The notes: generated by a model from the sequence alone, not told the origin. A stretch of DNA of 58,795 nt from JAJNBK01 sp035642715 (GCA_035642715.1 DASQRW010000161.1:1-58795); one strand, 5' to 3'. Shown: positions 18,024 to 27,629, counted from the stretch's first letter. A program made the numbers and translations.

Positions 18024-18593
18024 TTGCAAAGAGACCCACAGGGAAATGAAGCACGGCGGGTATTTGGAATTCTTTTCATTACTATATCTATAGCAGTAGG
18101 TGCAGCAGCTATTTTGAGTCAAATTGTATTTATCAACAAGGAACCCTTCTATTATTATGCCATCATCTTGGTTCTAAGTTTTGGTGTTCCTTTTGGAATA
18201 ATCTTTGGCAAATCTCGCAAATTAATATCTTCAATAGGCGATAGAATGAAACATAGTGCGAATTGGTCTACAGGTGCAAAAATTCTGAATGGTATATGCT
18301 GGGCTGGCCCTTTTGCTGCAATAGCTGCATTTCCATCTCTCTATCAATATCTAATTTTACTTGGTATTGGACTAGGTAATTTTTCAACATACTTGCTAAT
18401 GAAAAGATATAGTGGGCTCGATAACCGTGAGCAAATGATTGTAGGCCTTGTTTCTCTAATAGCAATTCCTATTGTGTCGGAGATCAATACAACTATATTC
18501 ATCGCAAACCAAGATATTGCGATAATGATATCGAGGATTTTGATATCAATTGCTTATGGTATAGGTGGAATTTATGGTATAATTGCAAAATAA
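18024..18593 (+). CDS. hypothetical multi-pass membrane protein
   Basis: 189 residues with about five or six hydrophobic segments (about 15-33, 44-62, 87-105, 107-125, 140-155, 165-187). Short basic loops such as 'GKSRKL' and 'GDRMKH' set the topology. No family recognised. The start is TTG at 18024. It lies 95 bases upstream of queC in the same direction, but nothing in the sequence ties it to 7-deazaguanine synthesis. Confidence 0.6.
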   Translation: MQRDPQGNEARRVFGILFITISIAVGAAAILSQIVFINKEPFYYYAIILVLSFGVPFGIIFGKSRKLISSIGDRMKHSANWSTGAKILNGICWAGPFAAIAAFPSLYQYLILLGIGLGNFSTYLLMKRYSGLDNREQMIVGLVSLIAIPIVSEINTTIFIANQDIAIMISRILISIAYGIGGIYGIIAK

Positions 18594-18688
18594 TAGACAA
18601 GATAAGGATATCTAAGAACTAGGATATATTCTTGTCACATTTACATAAATGTAGGTAGGTAAAATACACATACAGAATACATACGGTC

Positions 18689-19435
18689 TTGTCATCGAAT
18701 AAAAATGTCCAATCATCAGAAAGAGAAGCTAGAGCGGTAGTTTGTATAGTAAGCGGAGGTCTTGACTCTATCTGTACTGCAGCTTATTTAACCAGAGAAA
18801 AAGGCTACGATCTATACATGCTTACATATATTTATGGACAGCGAGCAAAAAAAGAAGTTCAACAGGCTAGGGAATTCTCAAAGGTTTTGAAGGCAAAGGA
18901 TTATCGTGTCATTGACATTTCATTCATGAAAAACCTATATGGCAGAACAAACGCCCTGACAGACAGCAAACAACATTTACCTAAAAATTTTGATTACAGT
19001 ATTGTTGTCCCGATTAGAAATGCAATTTTCATTACTATTGCAACTGCATGGGCTATGAGCATAAAAGCTAATCTAGTAGCATATGGTGCACATAGTGGAG
19101 ACAGTCATTATCCTGATTGCCGTCCAGAATTTATAAAATCTATTACTAAAACACTCAATCTAGCAGAGGTCGATGGCATTATATCAGGTTTAAGACATAA
19201 GATTACTGTATGGTCTCCTGCAATGGATGGGATGGACAAATCTAAATTATTGAGTGTTGGATACAAAATTATGGGCGATGAAATTTTCAAAACATGGAGT
19301 TGCTACTCTGAGGGAGTTAAAAGCACTAGCACAAATATTTTGCACTGTGGAATATGCGAATCGTGTATAAATAGGAAGATTGCAATTAGCAAGGCAGGTA
19401 TCAAGGATAAAACACATTATGCAAAAAATTACTAA
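18689..19435 (+). CDS. queC: 7-cyano-7-deazaguanine (preQ0) synthase QueC
   Basis: 248 residues. QueC turns 7-carboxy-7-deazaguanine into preQ0 using ATP and ammonia; in archaea preQ0 is then placed in tRNA and made into archaeosine. The PP-loop 'SGGLDS' is at 22-27. The 'VPIRNAIF' and 'AYGAHSGDSHYPDCRPEF' segments are family signatures. The C-terminal zinc site has C231, C234 and C237 in 'HCGICESCINRK', with an upstream Cys in 'WSCYSEG'. The start is TTG. It overlaps queE by 17 bases when queE starts at its ATG, so the two are translationally coupled. Confidence 0.95.
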   Translation: MSSNKNVQSSEREARAVVCIVSGGLDSICTAAYLTREKGYDLYMLTYIYGQRAKKEVQQAREFSKVLKAKDYRVIDISFMKNLYGRTNALTDSKQHLPKNFDYSIVVPIRNAIFITIATAWAMSIKANLVAYGAHSGDSHYPDCRPEFIKSITKTLNLAEVDGIISGLRHKITVWSPAMDGMDKSKLLSVGYKIMGDEIFKTWSCYSEGVKSTSTNILHCGICESCINRKIAISKAGIKDKTHYAKNY

Positions 19436-20150
19436 CAGAGTACAACTAAGCGAAATATTCACCAGTATTGAAGGTGAGGGCATCTTTTTTGGTACAAAAA
19501 CACTGTTTGTGAGGATGGCCGGCTGTCATCTAAAATGTCACTGGTGTGATACCTCCTATGCATTGCCCTTAGATAGTGGAAGTCGTTATACTATTGATGA
19601 TGCAAAGAAACTAATTGGAGAGCAGTTGCAACCAAACACTTACAAGGTTAACTTCACTGGAGGCGAGCCATTAATACAATATGAGGCTGTTATTGAACTG
19701 GCCAAGTTTGTCAAGGAAGAACAAGGACTTAGGACATATTTAGAATCCGCATGTTTTGATTCTAATAGATATGTAAAGATTCTGCCATTTATTGATATTT
19801 GCAAAGTAGAATTTAAGATGAGCGATTCAGAAGTTATTGATCTCAGACATTATGATAATCTCATACGCAATGAACTCGAATGTCTTGAAGCTGCTATTGG
19901 CAACTATAAACTCACATATATTAAAGTTGTAGTATCGAACTCAACAGACCTTTGTGAGTTTAAAGGTTTGGTACAGAATATATTTCAGCATGTAAAAATT
20001 GCAAATATAGCAGGATTTATAATACAGCCAAGCTATGGAATAAATGAGCCAACAATCGAGAGACTTTTCGAATTTTATGATGCAGTCTATCCACTATATC
20101 AAGAGGTTAGGATAATACCGCAATTGCATAAGATAATAGGAGCCAGATAA
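19419..20150 (+). CDS. queE: 7-carboxy-7-deazaguanine synthase QueE (radical SAM)
   Basis: 243 residues from the ATG at 19419. QueE uses a 4Fe-4S cluster and SAM to contract the pterin ring of 6-carboxytetrahydropterin to 7-carboxy-7-deazaguanine. The cluster motif is C36, C40, C43 in 'AGCHLKCHWCDT', preceded by 'FTSIEGEGIFFGTKTLFVR', typical of QueE. 'NFTGGEPL' is the glycine-rich SAM segment. A longer frame starts at a TTG at 19380 but lies deep inside queC and adds no family sequence, so the ATG is preferred. folE begins 6 bases after its stop. Confidence 0.93.
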   Translation: MQKITNRVQLSEIFTSIEGEGIFFGTKTLFVRMAGCHLKCHWCDTSYALPLDSGSRYTIDDAKKLIGEQLQPNTYKVNFTGGEPLIQYEAVIELAKFVKEEQGLRTYLESACFDSNRYVKILPFIDICKVEFKMSDSEVIDLRHYDNLIRNELECLEAAIGNYKLTYIKVVVSNSTDLCEFKGLVQNIFQHVKIANIAGFIIQPSYGINEPTIERLFEFYDAVYPLYQEVRIIPQLHKIIGAR

Positions 20151-20156
20151 AGCAAA

Positions 20157-20753
20157 ATGCAGCAGCACTATGAAAAGAAGAAAAAAGATACTATAAACAA
20201 GAAAAAGATTGAAAAATTGTTAAGACAACTTTTGATAGAATTAGGAGAAAATCCAGACCGTGAAGGTTTGAGAGATACACCTAGGCGTATGGCTGATATG
20301 TATGAAGAAATCTTTGCAGGATACAGGATGAACGCCGAGCTCGATGTGAGTTTTGGTGAAGAAACTGACGCAATTATTGCTAAAGATATCCAATTTTATA
20401 GCATGTGTGAACATCACATGCTTCCCTTTTACGGAAAAATACACATAGCATATGTTCCATCTGGCAAAGTATTTGGAATATCAAAGCTAGCCCGCCTAGT
20501 TGAAAAATTCTCTCGCAGAATGCAGATTCAAGAGAGATTGACAAAAGAAGTGACTGAGGAAATAATGAAAATGGGAGTAAAAGGAGTATTAGTTGTAGCA
20601 GAATGTGAGCATCTTTGCATGAAAATGCGTGGTGTTAGAAATAGCAGCTTGATAATGACAATAGCTCACCGCGGTATTATGGACCAGAAAGAGCTCCGAG
20701 AACATATTATTGCCCTTATGCATACTTCCAAACCAGAGATGCGGACCATTTAG
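20157..20753 (+). CDS. folE: GTP cyclohydrolase I (FolE type)
   Basis: 198 residues. Converts GTP to 7,8-dihydroneopterin triphosphate, the first step of preQ0 synthesis. The zinc ligands are visible as C84 and H87 in 'SMCEHHMLPFYGK' and C154 in 'CEHLCMKMRGVR'. 'HIAYVPSGKVFGISKLAR' is the active-site signature of the IA class. The lysine-rich N-terminus is an ordinary variable extension. Starts with ATG 6 bases after queE, completing a tight queC-queE-folE operon. The second pathway enzyme, QueD, is not in the window. Confidence 0.95.
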   Translation: MQQHYEKKKKDTINKKKIEKLLRQLLIELGENPDREGLRDTPRRMADMYEEIFAGYRMNAELDVSFGEETDAIIAKDIQFYSMCEHHMLPFYGKIHIAYVPSGKVFGISKLARLVEKFSRRMQIQERLTKEVTEEIMKMGVKGVLVVAECEHLCMKMRGVRNSSLIMTIAHRGIMDQKELREHIIALMHTSKPEMRTI

Positions 20754-20854
20754 AAAAAGCAGACAGAATAGCCTGATAGGTTTTAATGTACTATTTAATT
20801 AGATTAAGGCAGATTAGACGATTATATGCTTTTATCATATTATCGATGACAAGG

Positions 20855-20864
20855 CTTATAAAAA
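20855..20864 (+). promoter_or_regulatory. TATA box for the small zinc-ribbon gene
   Basis: 'CTTATAAAAA' is centred about 30 bases before the ATG at 20890, a strong archaeal box A that would give a transcript with a very short leader. It shows that the gene has its own promoter, separate from the que operon. Confidence 0.55.
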
Positions 20865-20889
20865 AGAGAACTTCCTATAGGTAAGAAGA

Positions 20890-21162
20890 ATGGCAAGTGC
20901 AATCTTCAGAGTACAATCACACAAATTTAGCCAGGACAATATTCAGACAACTCTGGTATGCTCAAAATGCGATGAAGTCTTTTCTAAAGAATTTCTTATA
21001 GATCTGGAGGGACAAACAATTGAATTTAAATGTCCAGTCTGTGGAGCACCTGGTGAAGCAGATCTTCCATATAAAAGTGCAGAAGAAAGAGAAGAGTTTG
21101 AAGAAGACTTTGAAGAAGTAGAGGAAGAAGAAGGTGGAGAAGAGTTTGAAGAGGAATACTAG
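20890..21162 (+). CDS. small zinc-ribbon protein with an acidic tail
   Basis: 90 residues. The centre is a zinc ribbon: 'CSKCDE' (C24, C27) and 'CPVCGAPG' (C49, C52). The last 25 residues are almost all Glu/Asp with a few aromatics, a tail often seen on factors that contact basic proteins or RNA polymerase. A strong TATA box precedes the ATG. It is convergent with rfcS (30-base gap). It could be a transcription- or translation-associated factor, but no known family was recognised. Confidence 0.7.
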   Translation: MASAIFRVQSHKFSQDNIQTTLVCSKCDEVFSKEFLIDLEGQTIEFKCPVCGAPGEADLPYKSAEEREEFEEDFEEVEEEEGGEEFEEEY

Positions 21163-21192
21163 TTATTGTATGTAGAAAAACTATGTTATTCT

Positions 21193-22188
21193 TTATTTGT
21201 TCTTAGCGCCTAATTTTCCTAATTGGGCTAATAATGCGGATAATTGAATTTCTGGATGAGCACCAGATACAAGTCTATAGTCATACTCTGCCATTAGAGC
21301 AGCGAATTCATCGGGTCGTTCTAATTTCATATCATAAGCCTCCTGATTAGCAAACTTGAGAAAATCACTTTCGGACATTCCATATACATATATTAGCTCA
21401 AGTAGTTTAACTCTAGCTTCTTTAAATTTTCCTGAAAGAGCCAGCTTAATAATTTCCCCAACTTTAAATTTTCCTGAAAGTCCTATTGATGCGACAACAT
21501 TAGCGAGTGAAACAGAGCCCATTCCTGCAGCCGCTTGTAGCATGTTAATAGAATGCCGGAGATCTCCCGAAGTAGCTTCGTAAATTTGTGTAAGGGCTTT
21601 ATCGTCATATTTTACTCCCTCTTTTTGACAGATCGTTTTCAAGTGACCTACAATATCTTCATTTGTTAATCTAGTAAAGCGAAAAACCACACATCTACTC
21701 TGAATTGGCTCGATAATCTGCGATAGATAATTACAGATAATTATAAAGCGTGTTGTTCTAGAGCTATCTTCGATTATTCTTCTTAATGCAGTTTGGGCTT
21801 CCGGCGTCATTTCATCAGCTTCATCAAGAATTATTATTCTGAATGGCCGATTGTCTTCTTTATTGCCAGTCGTAAGTTTCATTACAGCTGCAAATTCTTT
21901 TACTCTTTCGCGAACCATCTTGATTCCTCTTTCATCAGAGGCATTTAGCTCAAGAGTGTCTCTTTGCCATTCTTCTCCAAGTAGCCCTTTTGCAACACAT
22001 AAAGCAGTAGTAGTCTTTCCTACTCCAGCAGGTCCAGCAAATAGTAAATGCGGAATTTCTTCTGGATTCTTAATAAGATTTTCTAATCCACGGATAATTT
22101 CTTTTTGATCTATGACTTCATCCAATTTCTCTGGACGATATTTTTCGACCCACATTAAATTTGAGAAATTTTTGTTCATTGTTGACAT
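21193..22188 (-). CDS. rfcS: replication factor C small subunit
   Basis: 331 residues, AAA+ clamp-loader subunit that loads PCNA on primed DNA. Walker A is 'AGPAGVGKTT' (51-60, K58), Walker B is 'IILDEADEM', and the arginine finger lies in 'IQSRCVVFRF'. 'WVEKYRPEKLDEV' is the usual RFC N-terminal box. The C-terminal collar domain is present, so the length is normal. Starts with ATG, divergent from the GINS-mcm pair across a 135-base gap, which makes a compact replication locus. The large subunit RfcL is not in the window. Confidence 0.95.
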   Translation of the reverse strand: MSTMNKNFSNLMWVEKYRPEKLDEVIDQKEIIRGLENLIKNPEEIPHLLFAGPAGVGKTTTALCVAKGLLGEEWQRDTLELNASDERGIKMVRERVKEFAAVMKLTTGNKEDNRPFRIIILDEADEMTPEAQTALRRIIEDSSRTTRFIIICNYLSQIIEPIQSRCVVFRFTRLTNEDIVGHLKTICQKEGVKYDDKALTQIYEATSGDLRHSINMLQAAAGMGSVSLANVVASIGLSGKFKVGEIIKLALSGKFKEARVKLLELIYVYGMSESDFLKFANQEAYDMKLERPDEFAALMAEYDYRLVSGAHPEIQLSALLAQLGKLGAKNK

Positions 22189-22323
22189 ATGTCCTTGAAT
22201 AACTCGGTGGTCTTTACAGCATTAATAACTTAACTAAAATTTCTCATTTAGCTTAGAGCTTAATAAAAACTACCCTTACAAAAGATATAACTAATCCGAA
22301 CATATATACTTGATATATTTACG
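22189..22323. promoter_or_regulatory. divergent promoter region rfcS / GINS-mcm
   Basis: 135 AT-rich bases serving two replication units. 'CATATATACT' (22301-22310) and 'AAGATATAACT' (22282-22292) are TATA-like on the plus strand before the GINS start. The arrangement allows shared control, but no clear operator palindrome is seen. Confidence 0.4.
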
Positions 22324-22863
22324 ATGAATGCCGCTTATTCTTTACAGGGCAAGATAGAAATCATTCAGGGTGCTTATCATATAGAATATCTTATGGAGGA
22401 TGTTCGCGTAACATATAAGCATGACGTAAAGGTATCGGTAGATGGAGTTACAATTGATGCAAAGGAAGGTGAGATTTCTTCAATTCGTCGTTGGGTCGCA
22501 AAAATTCTGGTTGAACAAGGCAATATTGAAATCCAAGACAGCGACATTTCAGCCTATCTCTCAAGAGCTTTGAACCGTGAGAGGATAGCAAAACCCCATG
22601 ATCTGTCTGGATTAGATCCCGATTTTTACATTAGAATTAATGATTACCTTGAAGGATTAAGGGAAAAGGAAAGGGAAAACATTATAGTTTCGTTGAATTC
22701 ATTCTTGGCTTCACGTCTTGAAAAGATTGTAAAATTAGCTGCTGCATCACCTCTCTCACCGGAATTAGAAAGAAAATTGTCAGTTGAAGAAAAAGAACTT
22801 TATATTCTAATTCACAATTCTGCTTCAGAGTTCAAGGAAAGGGCGTTAAAAAAATTTGACTGA
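22324..22863 (+). CDS. GINS complex subunit
   Basis: 179 residues, directly upstream of mcm and overlapping it by 8 bases, the usual archaeal context of GINS. GINS binds MCM and Cdc45/RecJ to form the active CMG helicase. Residues about 20-75 ('VRVTYKHDVKVSVDGVTID') look like the small beta-rich B domain. Residues about 95-178 ('DPDFYIRINDYLEGL', 'RLEKIVKLAAASPL', 'LSVEEKELYILIHN') look like the helical A domain. That B-A order would be the Gins23-like layout, while the A-domain sequence is closer to Gins51. Both statements are by eye. Starts with ATG. Confidence 0.75.
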   Translation: MNAAYSLQGKIEIIQGAYHIEYLMEDVRVTYKHDVKVSVDGVTIDAKEGEISSIRRWVAKILVEQGNIEIQDSDISAYLSRALNRERIAKPHDLSGLDPDFYIRINDYLEGLREKERENIIVSLNSFLASRLEKIVKLAAASPLSPELERKLSVEEKELYILIHNSASEFKERALKKFD

Positions 22864-24925
22864 ACAACAGACTACAGCTGCATTAGCAAATGATTTGGAG
22901 CAATTTTTACGAGCTTTTAAGAATAGAGAAGGAAACTACAAGTATTTTGATAGAATCAATCATATGATGGCCTCTAATTTTACTTCACTAGTAGTAGATT
23001 ATATTGACTTTGATACATTCAATCCTGGTCTTGCTAAACAAATTACACACAATCCAGATGATATGCTTGAAGCATTCAATGAGGCAATATTGTCTATTTT
23101 AAGTGAAATTCATCCAGATTATGCACAGGAAATTAGAGATAAGATCAAAGTCAGAATAGGAAACTATACTGTACAAAAAGGATTGCGTGATATTAATGCT
23201 GATGTAATTGACAAATTGATTGGTGTTTCGGGAATGGTAGTCAGATCTTCTGAAGTTAAACCGCTTGCCAAGAAAATTGGATATCGTTGTCTTAACTGCA
23301 ATATCATTAATGAAGCGCAATTAAAAGGGTTATTACTGAAGAAACCTTTGAAATGCATAAATTGCTCAGAAAAAGAGCTTGAAATGGCTCCAGAAAATAG
23401 CATTTTCACCGACTTTCAAATGGTCAGACTTCAGGAATTGCCAGAGGATCTGCCAGCGGGACAACTTCCACACTACGTTGAAGTCACTGTAATGGGTGAC
23501 CTTGTGGATCAATGCCGCCCTGGCGACAGAATTATGTTAACTGGGATAATAAGAATAGAACAGGAGCAGATTTCTCCTCAGGTAAAAACAAGTCTTTTTA
23601 GATTACGAATGGAAGGAAACAATATTGAATACCTCGGTGGACGAGCCGGCAGTAAGGATACGCGTACTGTGGAAAGAATAGCAATCAGCACTGAAGACGA
23701 AAGGCAGATCGTATCGATTGGAAGTAAACCAGATGCCTATGAGAAGCTAATCGCCTCTTTCGCTCCGCATGTCTACGGCCATGAAGTTATCAAAGAGGCA
23801 ATTCTCCTGTTGATTGTAGGCTCGGTAACAAAAAAACTAGAAGACGGCTCAACTAGAAGGGGAGACATTAATGTACTTTTGGTTGGTGATCCTGGTACAG
23901 CCAAATCAGAAATGTTAAAGTTCGCTGCCAAAATTGCACCCAGGGGGCTTTATACTTCTGGAAGAGGCTCAACAGCAGCAGGTTTGACTGCAGCAGTAAT
24001 TCGTGACAAGATAGGAATCATGATGCTGGAAGCTGGTGCTGTTGTGTTAGGTGATCAAGGATTGGTATGCATTGATGAATTCGATAAGATAAAACCAGAA
24101 GATCGCTCCGCATTACATGAAGTAATGGAACAGCAAACTTGTTCTGTTGCGAAAGGGGGCATAGTTGCTACGTTGAATGCTCGAACATCCATTTTATCAG
24201 CAGCAAATCCTATGTATGGCAAATATGATCCATACAAGAATATTACAGAAAATGTCAGTCTGCCAATTCCACTTTTGACCAGATTCGATCTCATATATGT
24301 TATAAGAGATACGCCAGAAACAGAGAAAGATAATCGTGTCGCAAGTCATATTCTAGAAATACATAGAGATTCAGAACATGCTGCGCATCCTGCTATCTAT
24401 ATCGATCTCTTTAGTAAATACCTTGCATTTTCCAAGCAAATTGAACCAAAATTAACCACTGAAGCAATTGACATCATTAGAAATTACTATATGAAAATGA
24501 GAAATGTTGATTCAGAAGGAATGATTACTGTTACTCCTAGACAGCTTGAAGGTCTAGTAAGGTTGTCCACAGCACGCGCCAGATTGTTATTAAAAGACAA
24601 AGTAGAGGCAGAAGACGCAGAACGTGCGATATACCTAGTACAGAGAATGCTAGAAACTGCAGGAGTAGATGTCAATACGGGCAAAGTGGATCTCGGTGTT
24701 CTTCATGGTAAACCCCATAGCGAAGTTTCTAAATTGAAAATGTTTATGGAAGTTTTTAATGCACTTTCTGGACAAGACAAAAATGATGTCGAAGAGAAGA
24801 ATTTCATTAACGAACTAGTGAAATCAGGCAAGTTTGCAGATGATGAGGCCAAAGCTTTCATTAAAAAGGCAATGCAAAACGGACAAATATATGAAAGAAA
24901 GTCTGGCTTTTATGCCAAAGCATAA
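22856..24925 (+). CDS. mcm: replicative DNA helicase MCM
   Basis: 689 residues, normal length. MCM hexamers unwind DNA at the fork. The N-terminal domain has a zinc finger ('CLNCN' and 'CINCSE'). The AAA+ core has Walker A 'GDPGTAKSEML' (K350), Walker B 'CIDEFDK' and the arginine finger in 'LLTRFDLIYV'. A C-terminal winged-helix region ends the protein ('FIKKAMQNGQIYERKSGFY'). The start is TTG at 22856, inside the last codons of the GINS gene, so translation is coupled. Confidence 0.97.
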   Translation: MTEQQTTAALANDLEQFLRAFKNREGNYKYFDRINHMMASNFTSLVVDYIDFDTFNPGLAKQITHNPDDMLEAFNEAILSILSEIHPDYAQEIRDKIKVRIGNYTVQKGLRDINADVIDKLIGVSGMVVRSSEVKPLAKKIGYRCLNCNIINEAQLKGLLLKKPLKCINCSEKELEMAPENSIFTDFQMVRLQELPEDLPAGQLPHYVEVTVMGDLVDQCRPGDRIMLTGIIRIEQEQISPQVKTSLFRLRMEGNNIEYLGGRAGSKDTRTVERIAISTEDERQIVSIGSKPDAYEKLIASFAPHVYGHEVIKEAILLLIVGSVTKKLEDGSTRRGDINVLLVGDPGTAKSEMLKFAAKIAPRGLYTSGRGSTAAGLTAAVIRDKIGIMMLEAGAVVLGDQGLVCIDEFDKIKPEDRSALHEVMEQQTCSVAKGGIVATLNARTSILSAANPMYGKYDPYKNITENVSLPIPLLTRFDLIYVIRDTPETEKDNRVASHILEIHRDSEHAAHPAIYIDLFSKYLAFSKQIEPKLTTEAIDIIRNYYMKMRNVDSEGMITVTPRQLEGLVRLSTARARLLLKDKVEAEDAERAIYLVQRMLETAGVDVNTGKVDLGVLHGKPHSEVSKLKMFMEVFNALSGQDKNDVEEKNFINELVKSGKFADDEAKAFIKKAMQNGQIYERKSGFYAKA

Positions 24926-25107
24926 TGTAAAAAGCTAGCTAATATTTACTTCTAATTACTAATAATATGCCTAATACTATTAGTGTCATAAGCCATCAGA
25001 TAATGGCCAACCTAAAGTCAAAGTTTTTAGATACTATAGTCAGAAATAGTTTGAAAACAAAAAAGGAATTATGAAATAGCATTAGTTCATTTCCAAGGGT
25101 GTTGTTT

Positions 25108-27048
25108 CTATATTTTGTGAAGTTTTTGGTGATTGTGTAATATATTATGTGATGGCACTGTTGGTTGTTGTAACTGTGATATTGGCTCGATCTCACCACT
25201 TCCATCAGGAAGCTGTAGCTTTGGTGGTGCTTCTATTTCAACTTCTACTTTATCCTCGTCCTCTGCACCTTCATTATCTGTAACAGTTAGTGTAAATTCA
25301 AACGTTGTGTCTTCTTCCAGATTAGGAACAGTAAACCATGGTGTAGCTTTATCAGCATCATTTAGATTAACAGGTGGATTACCGTCTGTCTGCTCCCAAT
25401 TATAGGATACAATTTCACCAGTTGGGTCAGGATCATTACTACCTGCGCCATCTAAAGTGACTTGCTCTCTTATCACTGCTTTTTTATTACTGCCCGCATC
25501 AGCTACTGGTTTAGAATTACCTTTAACTTCTACTTTCATACTGCTATCATCTTCAGCACCTTCATCATCTATTACATTTAGAGTAAATTCAAACGTTGTG
25601 TCTTCTTGTACAAATGGGACGGCAAATTTTACAATTGGTCGATTAGTGCCTTGTAAATAAATGTCGTCATAATAGTCATCATCATCATTTCCACTACCAC
25701 TGCTTGCCTCCCAAATATATGATATAATTTTACCAGTTGGGTCAGGATCATAACTGTCTGTACCATCCAAAACAACTTGCTTTCCTCTTACTGCTTCTAT
25801 ATCTTCTCCAGCATCAGCTACTGGTTTGGAGTTACCTATAGCATCTATACTTATGGTGTCAGTACTTGTATCACCATAACTATCTCGTACAGTAAGCTCA
25901 AAAGTAAATGTTGTATCTTTAGAAAGATCATCTGGTACTTTAAAGATTGATACTGCTTCATTAGGATTTATAATATCTATGTCATCTGGAAAATCACTTG
26001 TTTGTTTCCATGCATAGGTTAATGAATCTCCATTTGGATCATTGCTATCTTCTCCGTTTAAAATAACTTCTTCACCTTCATTTACTTCTTTCTCTTCATT
26101 ATCCATTTGAGCTACTGCAATTGGTGGTTGATTAATGCCTATCACTTTTACATTAGCATACGCTGTTGCAGTATTAGCGCTATTATTACTGATAGAAGAA
26201 GAGGATTTAGAATAATTACTACAAGTTATCTTTGCAGTCAGATCGTTGGTATCTCCCGGAGTGACCAAAGCATTATCATCTGTATTAGTAAAGTTCCAAG
26301 CAGAATAATCATCTGCTGCTCCTGTTAATCCTGCTGCAGACACCCTCTTAAAAGGAAGATTATTCTTCTTGGCATATACTACACAGTTTTTATAAAAGTC
26401 ATCCATTGATGTTCCAAATATTGTAATTGTGTCACCGATTGGTAATTCCTGGCCTGAAGCAGGAGAGGTAATATTTAACATACTAACATTGAATAAAGCG
26501 TTACCAGTAGTAGTGCTAGTTATATTTGCAGAAGAATCTTGTACTAATTGTTGTAAAGGAACAGTAAAACCATCCGATGATGGTGGTGGTGGTGGTGGTG
26601 GTGCTACTCCAGTTATATTAACACTATACCATTTTGTTAAATTAGGAGGACATAGTATTTTGGCGGTTATTTTGTTGTTTGGTCCTTCATTAATGGAAGC
26701 ATAGCTAGAGTTAAGCAAGAAATTCCATCTTGAATAGTCATCTTTTCCACCAGAACTATTTGCTACAGTTGGTTGGTATGGCTTTACATTATTTACAATA
26801 ACCGAAACCTGGCAATCAGTAAGAGCATCATCTGTAGAGGTACCTGAGATTGGTAAGTTGTTGTTGTTACTGCTATTATTAATAACAGGGACCTCTTGAC
26901 CTGTAGCAGGAGATGTGATCTTTACCCCAATACTTTGAGGAGATACTACTGTCTTTTCTTGAGCATAAAGAGGAAAAATGATAATAAAAGTAGTAGCAAC
27001 CATACAAATAAGAGAAATTATAGTCAATATGTTTAGTAAAGTATACAA
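25108..27048 (-). CDS. secreted multi-domain PKD-type surface protein
   Basis: 646 residues. The N-terminal hydrophobic segment (about 4-30) is a signal peptide or anchor. Two related units follow (about 41-149 and 190-304), each starting 'TSPA.GQE.P', carrying two cysteines (C79/C133, C222/C276) and ending 'ITAKI.C'-like; a Pro run ('PPPPPPP') separates them. Three PKD-like beta-sandwich repeats follow (about 307-403, 407-508, 512-606), with 'GEDSNDPNGDSLTYAWKQ' and 'DTTFEFTLTVTDNEGAEDED'-type motifs. Such proteins mediate adhesion or form the cell envelope. The start is TTG. Its PKD motif resembles the tail of the beta-helix protein at 44896-45933. Confidence 0.8.
   Translation of the reverse strand: MYTLLNILTIISLICMVATTFIIIFPLYAQEKTVVSPQSIGVKITSPATGQEVPVINNSSNNNNLPISGTSTDDALTDCQVSVIVNNVKPYQPTVANSSGGKDDYSRWNFLLNSSYASINEGPNNKITAKILCPPNLTKWYSVNITGVAPPPPPPPSSDGFTVPLQQLVQDSSANITSTTTGNALFNVSMLNITSPASGQELPIGDTITIFGTSMDDFYKNCVVYAKKNNLPFKRVSAAGLTGAADDYSAWNFTNTDDNALVTPGDTNDLTAKITCSNYSKSSSSISNNSANTATAYANVKVIGINQPPIAVAQMDNEEKEVNEGEEVILNGEDSNDPNGDSLTYAWKQTSDFPDDIDIINPNEAVSIFKVPDDLSKDTTFTFELTVRDSYGDTSTDTISIDAIGNSKPVADAGEDIEAVRGKQVVLDGTDSYDPDPTGKIISYIWEASSGSGNDDDDYYDDIYLQGTNRPIVKFAVPFVQEDTTFEFTLNVIDDEGAEDDSSMKVEVKGNSKPVADAGSNKKAVIREQVTLDGAGSNDPDPTGEIVSYNWEQTDGNPPVNLNDADKATPWFTVPNLEEDTTFEFTLTVTDNEGAEDEDKVEVEIEAPPKLQLPDGSGEIEPISQLQQPTVPSHNILHNHQKLHKI
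26580..26601. repeat. GGT-repeat tract coding a polyproline linker
   Basis: A run of GGT triplets on the plus strand encodes about seven consecutive prolines in the PKD protein, joining its two N-terminal units. Its length could vary by slippage. Confidence 0.6.
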
Positions 27049-27629
27049 TGATAAACTACCATAGTTTAATGTAATTACTTAAAACATATCTTTTTGTTAT
27101 AATTTTAAAATAAAAATATTTGATTATATAATCTCGAAATAAACAGTAGATAGGTTCTCTATTCGAAAATCTATTAACAGAATGATAGTAGAATTAAGCA
27201 GGAGAATTCATCTAGAATAAGACAATCATTCTAGTAATAGTTTTCTAAATGCAAACTTGCTGCATGTAAGTCTTAACAGGATTAGTCAAAAGTTGATAGT
27301 AAAGAATATTATGAAGCTTTTTTACACGGAATAAAGTTATTTGAAGCAGGTTTAATAATTAACTAGGAATAAAGATATATTTTTTTCTGAAGGTATTTGA
27401 TGTGTCTTTCTAGGTAGAATTTGTTTACAACATGTGGCACTGTTGCACAGTCAGACATTACAAGTATTTTCATTCCCACAGCGATGTAGTTTTGCTTGTT
27501 ATTTAAGGTACTGCGTCTGCTGTTGTGTCAATAATCTCACTAATTAGTCCTGAACGTTCGGTTAACGCTATTGTCCTTGTATATTCTCTCTGATAGAAAC
27601 TTAAATTAAGTCATACCTATCTTTTTTGC
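27049..27629. other. intergenic, no gene seen
   Basis: About 580 bases between the divergent PKD protein and crotonase genes. It must hold both promoters. No RNA gene or clear repeat was recognised. Confidence 0.4.
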
